Of a stretch of DNA of 33,408 bases, positions 22,859-29,499 are shown in pieces; position 1 is the stretch's first letter; the number at the start of each line of letters is the position of its first letter. A program made the translations under genes and the position numbers. The notes under the pieces were generated by a model. That model did no database searches, was not told the DNA's origin, and saw only the letters and a program-made list of their open reading frames with translations. Source of the DNA: Promethearchaeum sp. (GTDB lineage Archaea; Asgardarchaeota; Lokiarchaeia; Sigyniarchaeales; Promethearchaeaceae); contig JAUWOE010000012.1 of assembly GCA_030612265.1 (NCBI GenBank), positions 1 to 33,408 on the forward strand. The letters are read 5' to 3'.

Positions 22859-23405
22859 TTTTTTTGCAATTTTTTTTATTATAATTCTTGGGTTATATTT
22901 TTTATGAGTTTTAACATTAGGGAATTATCTAATATCTTAAAATCTAAAAAATAAAACATAATGATTTTTACGAAAATAGATCAAAAAGCAGAGCATATTC
23001 TAAACCCTATAAACGAGAAATCAGAGAAATTACAGAAGACATGGAATATTGGAATTAAATTATCCATTCAAATTATTCCTTTTTTTGAGTTCGATATTAA
23101 ATAAAACTAGCAAAAAGACGTGATATACTAAGAATATAAAAAATTTTCCCCAAACCAGCAAAAAAATCTAATATCTATGTTAAATGATAAAAGGAGGAGT
23201 GGACTTCATGCTGAAAAATAGCTCCCAACCAGTTCATATTCAAAAAGTTCATCCGAGTAGGATAAAGAAGGGGAGTTGGTGTCGTTTTTAAGGATTTAAT
23301 TATTGATCAACCTTATTTTCATGATTTTGACTCTTTCGCAAGTTGAGGCATTCTATCAAGGCTTTCTAAGTACTATTGAAGGAAAATTGGATTGTTAATG
23401 CCGTT
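22859..23405. other. 545-base region with only gene fragments
   Basis: Begins with a T-rich terminator (22860-22880). It then holds only short frames: a 47-codon ATG frame at 22961-23104 (MIFTKIDQKAEHILNPINEK, then SEKLQKTWNIG...), and a 27-codon frame from 23208 preceded by an unusually strong ribosome site (aaaggaggagtgg). A stretch at about 23280-23404 reads FKDLIIDQPYFHDFDSFAS with two in-frame stops after it. It looks like decayed coding DNA, possibly an old insertion; I recognise no family. Confidence 0.35.
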
Positions 23406-23606
23406 TCATTGAAGTCTGTTGAATTTTAAAAGGTCATCAACGATTTCTACATGCGAAGTGAACATCCGCTTGCAACAAAATCGAGTTATTCCTAACTCTT
23501 GCCAAATCTCCTCAATGGGATGATTTTCTTCCATTAACTCCATATAACGTTCGTATTTATCAGCAATGAGTTTGCCACAAGAGAAACACCTAACAGGAAT
23601 AATCAA
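23406..23606 (-). CDS. rpoN: DNA-directed RNA polymerase subunit N (Rpo10)
   Basis: 66 residues from the TTG at 23606, which gives the universal MIIPVRCFSCGK start and has ggag about eleven bases upstream; an ATG at 23633 would add nine residues. Zinc-binding atypical motif: CFSCGK plus the adjacent pair in RFCCKRMFTSHVE. Rpo10 is the archaeal counterpart of eukaryotic RPB10 and helps assemble the core polymerase. In many archaea it lies in an rpl13-rps9 operon; here it is alone and faces away from the L7Ae-eS28 pair. Confidence 0.93.
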   Translation of the reverse strand: MIIPVRCFSCGKLIADKYERYMELMEENHPIEEIWQELGITRFCCKRMFTSHVEIVDDLLKFNRLQ

Positions 23607-23836
23607 TTTTTTTTTCAGCTCCAAAAAAATCAATTCAGCATTTAAAAAAAATTTTCCTATTTTTTACAAGAATGGTTTCCTTCGATTATTTCCATCTTAT
23701 CGAAAAATTTTATTATTATGTAACTTTTATTCATTTATTGGTTTTAAGACCAATGACGAGGTTATTGCCGGATTTAATACAAAAATATCAATTTTTGGAA
23801 TGAATCATGCAAAACCGATGATGAGGTTAAAAAAAA

Positions 23837-24205
23837 ATGTCCTATATTGATATTGAAGTTCCAGATGCTTTAAAAAACAAAGTACTGGATTTTGTGAAGA
23901 ATACCGTTAAGAAGAAGGGCCGAATTAAAAAAGGAATGAATGAAAGTACAAAATCTATTGAACGTGGTAAAGCAAAACTTGTAGTTATCGCCAGCGATAT
24001 CAGCCCTGCTGAAATTGTAATGCACTTACCTCCGATTGCTCAAGAAAAGAAAATCCCTTATATTTTTGTTAATACTAAGGCAGAATTGGGCAAATCCGCT
24101 GATATTCATACTCCTTGTTCTGCATTAACAATTCTTGAATTTGATAAATCCCTAGAAGCGGATTTTAAAGAAATAATAAAGCAAACATCGAACTTGCGTA
24201 AGTAA
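23837..24205 (+). CDS. rpl7ae: 50S ribosomal protein L7Ae
   Basis: 122 residues. L7Ae signatures: ARGKAKLVVIASDISPAE-type segment (ERGKAKLVVIASDISPAEIV), HLPPIAQEKKIPYIFV and the C-terminal helix. It binds kink-turns in 23S rRNA, box C/D and H/ACA guide RNAs, and is part of archaeal RNase P. The ATG follows a long AT-rich leader. eS28 follows after 20 bases, the usual archaeal order. Confidence 0.95.
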   Translation: MSYIDIEVPDALKNKVLDFVKNTVKKKGRIKKGMNESTKSIERGKAKLVVIASDISPAEIVMHLPPIAQEKKIPYIFVNTKAELGKSADIHTPCSALTILEFDKSLEADFKEIIKQTSNLRK

Positions 24206-24225
24206 GTAATTTGGGGGAATGAAAT

Positions 24226-24465
24226 TTGGCTAAGAAGGAAAGAGCTAAACGCTATGATGATGATAGGTTTCAATGCTATGCCCAAGTTGTTCAGATAATT
24301 GGCCGTACAGGGTTAACTGGAGAGATAATGCAATGTAAAGTAAGAATTCTCGATGGGAAGGATAAACAACGCATTATTACTCGTAATTTAAAAGGTCCTA
24401 TTCGCAAGGATGATATAGTTATTCTCAGAGAAAGCGAACGAGAAGCTAAGAAGATTCGCAGGTAA
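24226..24465 (+). CDS. rps28e: 30S ribosomal protein eS28 (S28e)
   Basis: 79 residues, TTG start preceded by gggggaatg. S28e pattern: [59 protein letters not shown]. The small OB-fold protein sits near the mRNA exit site of the small subunit. Co-transcribed with L7Ae. In many archaea eL24 follows directly; here eL24 is about 1.3 kb away on the opposite strand. Confidence 0.95.
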   Translation: MAKKERAKRYDDDRFQCYAQVVQIIGRTGLTGEIMQCKVRILDGKDKQRIITRNLKGPIRKDDIVILRESEREAKKIRR

Positions 24466-24479
24466 ATAGAAATAATCAA

Positions 24480-24500
24480 TCAATTCTTTTTTCTTTTAAA
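24480..24500 (+). terminator. T-rich terminator after eS28
   Basis: caattcttttttcttttaaa follows the stop within 20 bases. Confidence 0.45.
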
Positions 24501-24577
24501 TTTTCAAATTATTTTTTATTCGATTATCAAATAATTTATATTCAAAATATTAAAGATAGAAAGATCAAAATATAGTT

Positions 24578-25312
24578 ATGAGTGAATCTGATAAAAAATG
24601 GAAAATAAGCGGAGCAAATATTTTTCTCTTTATATTTTTTATTTTAATTACTATTGTTGCAATTCTTGCGTGGCAAAATCCTAAAGCTGGTGGAGATTTA
24701 ATAGAAGATTTGTTTACCGCTGATGAATTTTCAATATGGGCTGCAATAAGCCTCACAATGCTGGCTTGTTTTTTGGGAGCTCTTATTCCTGTTCCAATTC
24801 CATATATGATTCCTGTTTTTACATTCTCTATGACATGGTTTCAAGATGGAATTCAGAACGCATGGTTGTATATTTTAATTATAGTACTGGCTGCAGCAAT
24901 TTCTAATACCATTGGAGATATGCTCGATTATGTTATTGGACTGGGAAGTGAAAAGGTTCTTGAACGAGATGACCCAGAACTTCAAAATCGATGGGCAAAA
25001 CTCATTTTGAAAAAACCAAAAGTGATACCGTGGGTTATTACTTTATTTGCTGTCACACCTTTACCTGATTCATTACTTTTAGTTCCTTTAGGTTTTATAA
25101 AATATCCCGCAAAAAAGACGATTTTTGCAATGTTTATTGGTAAAATTGTAATGATGGGAGTTACGGCTTTAGCTGGATTAATTACGGTTGATTGGTTCAC
25201 GAATTTAGTTTTGAGTGAAGGTAGTTGGGTTTGGGGAGTAATTTTTCTATACATAATGTGGTTGATGATATTTATAATGGTAAAAATCAATCCAGAAAAG
25301 GAAGAGAAGTAA
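24578..25312 (+). CDS. VTT/DedA-like (SNARE-associated) membrane protein
   Basis: 244 residues. After a first membrane helix (about 13-34) comes a VTT-type core: re-entrant segment LACFLGALIPVPIPYMIPVF (about 62-81), helix at 95-112, then AISNTIGDMLDYVIGLGSEK, the conserved re-entrant FAVTPLPDSLLLVPLGFIKY, a helix at 195-215 and a last helix at 217-240. The P-LPDS...PLG pattern matches the arginine/proline-containing second re-entrant loop of the DedA/VMP1/TMEM41 group, where recent work suggests lipid scrambling or flipping. Assignment is by pattern only. It sits inside the translation cluster, on the same strand as L7Ae-eS28. Confidence 0.75.
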   Translation: MSESDKKWKISGANIFLFIFFILITIVAILAWQNPKAGGDLIEDLFTADEFSIWAAISLTMLACFLGALIPVPIPYMIPVFTFSMTWFQDGIQNAWLYILIIVLAAAISNTIGDMLDYVIGLGSEKVLERDDPELQNRWAKLILKKPKVIPWVITLFAVTPLPDSLLLVPLGFIKYPAKKTIFAMFIGKIVMMGVTALAGLITVDWFTNLVLSEGSWVWGVIFLYIMWLMIFIMVKINPEKEEK

Positions 25313-25342
25313 TTCCTTTTTTTTCTCTAATTTTTCTCAAAT

Positions 25343-25657
25343 TTGCCTCTACATATTCTCTACTTAACCAGCTTAGTAATTCTTTCTTTCTATTACTTAT
25401 TTATAGATGCTACAATTATTCTGCAAGATTACAACCCGATTTATGCTGTATATCAAATTGGATATCCCATTTTATATGGTGTATATTATTACCTTGTTAT
25501 TCTCTTCGCACTGCTTGGTATATTTTATCAAATTATTTTCAAAGGAGTTTTAAAACACAATTTAAAAAGATTATTGGTGTTAATCGGCTATATATCCTTT
25601 CTATTACCGATGGCAATCACACTCATAGTGGATCCACAATTTCACAGCAATTTCTAG
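25343..25657 (+). CDS. Small membrane protein, probably frameshifted at its 3' end
   Basis: 104 residues from a TTG at 25343, with three hydrophobic segments (about 4-28, 40-65, 75-96) and the end LIVDPQFHSNF. The frame stops at TAG (25655-25657), but one base out of frame the sequence continues with a clean fourth transmembrane helix, CKYSILLAIMLLIFSFYKEE, to a TAA at 25731-25733. Skipping one T near 25652-25655 would give a four-helix protein of about 129 residues. No family recognised. A longer overlapping frame (25225-25701) is rejected because it starts inside the VTT gene and lacks protein-like composition. Confidence 0.5.
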   Translation: MPLHILYLTSLVILSFYYLFIDATIILQDYNPIYAVYQIGYPILYGVYYYLVILFALLGIFYQIIFKGVLKHNLKRLLVLIGYISFLLPMAITLIVDPQFHSNF

Positions 25658-25805
25658 CATTATGTGTAAATATTCAATTTTATTGGCAATTATGCTTTTA
25701 ATTTTCTCATTTTATAAAGAAGAAGAAAAATAAATAAGAAATAAATAGAATCGAAAAAAAAAATTGTTCTAAAGATAATATATGTATTAGATATTTATCG
25801 ATTTT

Positions 25806-25988
25806 TTATTTTTGCCCATAATACTGCGTCCAACGCACTTTTCGGGCAGGTTTTTTGAATTTTAATTTCAACTTTCTGCATTTTTTAGTACAGAAATGAA
25901 AAATCTCACCGTTAGCTTTCACAAAGGTCATTCCCGTTCCAGGGCTTACATCTTTCCCACAATATGAACATTTTAATATTTTTACCAT
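25806..25988 (-). CDS. rpl24e: 50S ribosomal protein eL24 (L24e)
   Basis: 60 residues. Zinc finger of the TRASH-like L24e type: KCSYCGKDVSPGTGMTFVKA, then FHFCTKKCRK (CxxC...CxxxC), followed by LKFKKPARKVRWTQYY, the conserved rRNA-binding tail. Complete at the normal archaeal length. Downstream of eS6 with a short gap; ribosome site gtggatt before the ATG. Confidence 0.95.
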   Translation of the reverse strand: MVKILKCSYCGKDVSPGTGMTFVKANGEIFHFCTKKCRKLKLKFKKPARKVRWTQYYGQK

Positions 25989-26021
25989 TTTAATCCACCT
26001 AGTTTTTTTCTATAAAATGTT

Positions 26022-26438
26022 TTAATTCTCCTTAGCTGCAGTGAATAATTTTTCTTTTCCGAATTTTGTCACTACACAGTTTAATTGGGAGATTCCGTCC
26101 GTAACTTCATTTCCTAGAACGATTTTACGTTTCTTAATTCCTTTTCTGCCTAATCGTTTTGGTTTATAACATGGACCTTTTGAAAGTAATATTCTTTTCT
26201 TTACAGGACCATGAACATCCATTCTCATTGGTATTCCTCCCCTGTCTGAACCGCCAGTAATCTTCAGTTCATAACCAGGTAAACCAATGATACCACCGTT
26301 AAATGTTTCGCCGATTATTTTACCAACAAGCGGAAATTTAGTCGGGTCTAATTGTATAACCTTTGTTTGACCGCGAAATTCTTCTGGAGCGTCTTTTCCA
26401 GCAGAAATATTAATTTTATGTGTTAATTCTTCACTCAT
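26022..26438 (-). CDS. rps6e: 30S ribosomal protein eS6 (S6e)
   Basis: 138 residues. S6e signatures: KFPLVGKIIGETFNGG, LPGYELKITGGSDRGGIPMR, DVHGPVKKRILLSKG, RLGRKGIKKRKIVLGNEV. It lacks the long phosphorylated C-terminal tail of eukaryotic S6, as in other archaea. A good ribosome site (ggtgagtgat) precedes the ATG. A palindromic TATA region lies about 70 bases upstream. Probably co-transcribed with eL24. Confidence 0.95.
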   Translation of the reverse strand: MSEELTHKINISAGKDAPEEFRGQTKVIQLDPTKFPLVGKIIGETFNGGIIGLPGYELKITGGSDRGGIPMRMDVHGPVKKRILLSKGPCYKPKRLGRKGIKKRKIVLGNEVTDGISQLNCVVTKFGKEKLFTAAKEN

Positions 26439-26501
26439 ATTATATCACTCACCTTGGTCAGGCCATTTAAATAATATTTTAATGTACCCGGGCCATTTTC
26501 C

Positions 26502-26519
26502 ACGTATTATAAAATACGT
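26502..26519 (-). promoter_or_regulatory. Perfect palindrome enclosing a TATA box upstream of eS6
   Basis: ACGTATT (26502-26508), ATAA, AATACGT (26513-26519). On the minus strand the centre reads tattttataat, a good TATA element about 70 bases before the eS6 start. A dimeric repressor bound here would block TBP. Confidence 0.4.
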
Positions 26520-26615
26520 CTCTTTTTCAAGAATTATGGAATCGAGTAAATTTTAAAATGATTCTTTAAAAAAAAATTTTACTAATTTTACTAATTTTCA
26601 GCACTGTTTTCATTT

Positions 26616-27449
26616 CTATTGCTGTTTTTCTTTTTTTTTATATAGAGTACCGCGCCGATCACCAATGTAATATAAAATAAATGTGCCTACAGAGAGAAAA
26701 ATTATAAGAATAATCACTGATATGATTAGTGATGATGGATTTCCAGCAAGCTCGGTTTCTGGAATGTATTGTGCGGAAATCTCGATTGATACAGAATCAA
26801 TTTCTGAAATAATATCCGATTCATTTGAAACAGATATTCCAAAACCACTTAATACTCCATTATAACCTCTCCATTGAAACCAATAGTCATTTACAAACCC
26901 AGTATCATTATCATACCAAGTCATTGAATATTTATGTTCATCAAGAAGTATGAAATACTCATAGTCAATCCATGTTGCGTTAAGTAATAATTCGTTAAAT
27001 TTTACATCTAATTCATCCCAGTGTTCAATTGGAATAAAAAAGGGGAGTGTGTACCTTTGAATTGGTTCCCAAATACTAATATTGAGCCTTTCTACCATTA
27101 TTGGACCAGTAAAATTTATAATATCCTGAGCAATCTCCGTTAAATTATATTTATATGTAATATTTGATGTTTTTATTTCAAAAGCTTTATTTCCTTTTAT
27201 ATTTTTAGTTAAATTGAGTAAATTATATTCTTGAATAATTCCATCAACAGTTGTATTAATAGATGAATTCGAATTAATGGAAACTTCGAATTCTAATGAA
27301 GAATCAGGTTTTACTACCCATTGATATTCCTCAATATTTAGCTCACTTGATATGTATGCGTTTGTTCCAGTGAAAACCGGGCTAAAAATAAGAATATTAA
27401 TAAGTAGAAGGAACATAATTTTATCTTTAATTTTATACATAGTAATCAT
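26616..27449 (-). CDS. Type-I-like membrane protein of unknown function, coupled to aIF5B
   Basis: 277 residues. The ATG at 27449 overlaps the aIF5B TGA (ATGA), which favours it over the TTG at 27458. A signal peptide (about 10-28: KIMFLLLINILIFSPVFTG) leads into an extracellular beta-rich region with several N-x-S/T sequons (VSINSNSSINTTVDG) and tryptophans. A single transmembrane helix follows near 243-267 (SLIISVIILIIFLSVGTFIL), then a short basic tail RRGTLYKKKEKQQ. No recognised family. Coupling of a secreted protein to an initiation factor is odd and may just reflect a shared transcript. Confidence 0.75.
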   Translation of the reverse strand: MITMYKIKDKIMFLLLINILIFSPVFTGTNAYISSELNIEEYQWVVKPDSSLEFEVSINSNSSINTTVDGIIQEYNLLNLTKNIKGNKAFEIKTSNITYKYNLTEIAQDIINFTGPIMVERLNISIWEPIQRYTLPFFIPIEHWDELDVKFNELLLNATWIDYEYFILLDEHKYSMTWYDNDTGFVNDYWFQWRGYNGVLSGFGISVSNESDIISEIDSVSIEISAQYIPETELAGNPSSLIISVIILIIFLSVGTFILYYIGDRRGTLYKKKEKQQ

Positions 27450-29248
27450 GCTGCCCAATAAGGATTGTCGAGTTTTCTCATAATTTTAACATATTCTATT
27501 AATACTTTCAATGTATCTGGTGAAAGTTCATCTCTAAATCTTGTTCTGAGTTGTCGAATGTGGCTTTCGGGTGCCTTGAGATATAATTTATCCGTTTCGT
27601 GGACATTTCGACCAAGTACAGCTCCAGTTATGGAAATCGCTACTTCCTCTCCATTTATTGCTTGTACAACATTTTTATTATCTTTTTTAATTGAATGTAA
27701 AGTCCCTACCGTTTTCCCGTCTTGGTTAACCAGTTTCATTTTTGGAATTATCGTTCCTCCTTCAACTGAAACCCCGACTACTAATGGATCTGAGCGACGA
27801 AAGATGTATTGCGGAAGAATTGAAATTTTCCCGGGCAATATTAATTCATTCATCACATTGGCAATTTCATCATTTTTCCTTGTTGTTATATAATCTTTAT
27901 AATCTTCCACAATTCTGTATACTACCGGAGATTGAAACACTCTAATTGATTGATCTAATGCTTCATTTTCTGCATCTGGTAGGATTTTTACATTAAAAGC
28001 ACAGATTTGACCAGAATATTCATCAACTTTTCGAGCTGCGACAGCATCAGCAACATCTTTTTTTGTTATTGGGCCAACCTCTGCCTTTCTTATTGAAAAT
28101 CCTTCTTGTTTAAAGAGATGGGCTGCTGCTTCTAAGGATCCTAGTGTATCAGCTTTAAGAATAATTCCTTCATCATCTGTTGAGATATTTATCGTTTCTA
28201 ATTCTTCTTTAATCATATTTACGATGTCATCAAGGTTATCCTCTGAACCAACAGCTCGTAAAGGTGCTCCTGCTACTACATCGTCTATATCGGGTGCTAA
28301 GATTTTTACTCCTGCTGCGGCATATATTATTTCATTACTTGTAAATTTTTTTGATGGGTCCCTAATTTCATCAAGGTCTTTTAGTGTTAATAGGGCGCGT
28401 ATATGAGTGACGATTGGACCGTGAGTGCCTCCAACAACGATTTGTTGACCCTTTTCCAAATGACCATCGAAAATGATACAATCTAATGTCATTCCATAAA
28501 CCGTTTCTTTTTTAACTTCTAAAACTACACCTTGAGCGGGTCCATCAGTATATTTTATCTTTTTTTGGAGATATTGTTGCACTATTCCTAGTAACACGAT
28601 TAGTAAAGTAGGGATTCCTTCACCTGTTTTTGCTGATGTTGGAATAATAGCCAAATTCTTTGTAAAATCTTGAATTCTATCATAACGTTCAATTCCAGGG
28701 AATCCTTCTTCATAAAATAATCCTATTGTCTCGTATAGGTATTTATCAAGTAATTGCTTTGTGAATTTATTTTGTTTATTATAGGTTTCCATGAAATCTG
28801 CATCTTTTATGGATTTCCAACCATCAATTCTATCGATTTTATTTGCTGCAATGATAAATGGGACTTTCTTGTCTCTTAAGATTCTTACCGCTTCCCACGT
28901 AGTCTGCATGGGACCCGTCGGCATCTCAATTACGAGAATTGCAAAGTCTGCAACAGCTCCTCCCCTTTTTCTTAGATTCATAAACGCTGTATGCCCTGGA
29001 GTATCAATTACTAAAAGTCCCGGAATGGTTATTTTTTTTCGTAAAGAATCGGGCGCTTTACAAAAATCCAAAATTCTATTCATCGGGAAAAAACTTGCGC
29101 CTATATGTTGGGTGATTCCTGCTGCTTCTCTTTGTTGGACAATGGTTCCTCGAATATAATCCAGGAGAGTCGTCTTTCCGTGATCTATATGACCCAAAAC
29201 TGTAATAATTGGACTTCTAATTTTTGTTTCAATTTTTTTTACAACCAT
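27446..29248 (-). CDS. infB: Translation initiation factor aIF5B (IF2-like GTPase)
   Basis: 600 residues from the ATG at 29248 (ribosome site gggtg eight bases upstream; a GTG at 29257 is also in frame). It promotes subunit joining and initiator-tRNA placement. The G domain has G1 GHIDHGKTTLLD, the switch region REAAGITQHIGA, G3 DTPGHTAF, G4 NKID and G5 SAKTGEG. Beta-barrel domain II, domain III (about 330-440) and the C-terminal domain IV follow. The length equals that of typical archaeal aIF5B, which lacks the long eukaryotic N terminus. No intein is present in the G-domain motifs, where some archaea carry one. Confidence 0.97.
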   Translation of the reverse strand: MVVKKIETKIRSPIITVLGHIDHGKTTLLDYIRGTIVQQREAAGITQHIGASFFPMNRILDFCKAPDSLRKKITIPGLLVIDTPGHTAFMNLRKRGGAVADFAILVIEMPTGPMQTTWEAVRILRDKKVPFIIAANKIDRIDGWKSIKDADFMETYNKQNKFTKQLLDKYLYETIGLFYEEGFPGIERYDRIQDFTKNLAIIPTSAKTGEGIPTLLIVLLGIVQQYLQKKIKYTDGPAQGVVLEVKKETVYGMTLDCIIFDGHLEKGQQIVVGGTHGPIVTHIRALLTLKDLDEIRDPSKKFTSNEIIYAAAGVKILAPDIDDVVAGAPLRAVGSEDNLDDIVNMIKEELETINISTDDEGIILKADTLGSLEAAAHLFKQEGFSIRKAEVGPITKKDVADAVAARKVDEYSGQICAFNVKILPDAENEALDQSIRVFQSPVVYRIVEDYKDYITTRKNDEIANVMNELILPGKISILPQYIFRRSDPLVVGVSVEGGTIIPKMKLVNQDGKTVGTLHSIKKDNKNVVQAINGEEVAISITGAVLGRNVHETDKLYLKAPESHIRQLRTRFRDELSPDTLKVLIEYVKIMRKLDNPYWAA

Positions 29249-29257
29249 CGAGAACAC

Positions 29258-29499
29258 CCAAACTTACTGATTTTATTTATTTAATACAACTAAATATATG
29301 TTTTATAATTGTTTAAATTTTGGAAACTTACTGATCTTATTTATGAAATTATTTTAATATCGAATATGTTTAAGATTTTAGATGTTTTCTTAAGAAAAGC
29401 TAAGATTAAAGAAAGGATTAATTTAACATAAGAAAAATTATAAAAGTAAGTCTCATAAAATTATATTTATACTAAAATAAAAAAAAAGTTGAGTTTAAA
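29258..29499. promoter_or_regulatory. Divergent promoter region between infB and the coiled-coil regulator
   Basis: About 240 AT-rich bases. Plus-strand TATA candidates lie at 29434-29446 (aaaaattataaaa) and 29458-29472 (aaattatatttatac), 35-60 bases before the ATG. A minus-strand candidate (aaacatatatttagt) is at about 29287-29302. The short phrase actta-ctgat-ttatttat occurs twice (29261-29281 and 29327-29345). Confidence 0.4.

Noticed and set aside
25225-25701. 158-codon frame overlapping the VTT gene
   Set aside because: It begins inside the VTT gene and its translation (many S, C, Y, F) is not protein-like compared with the overlapping frame at 25343.
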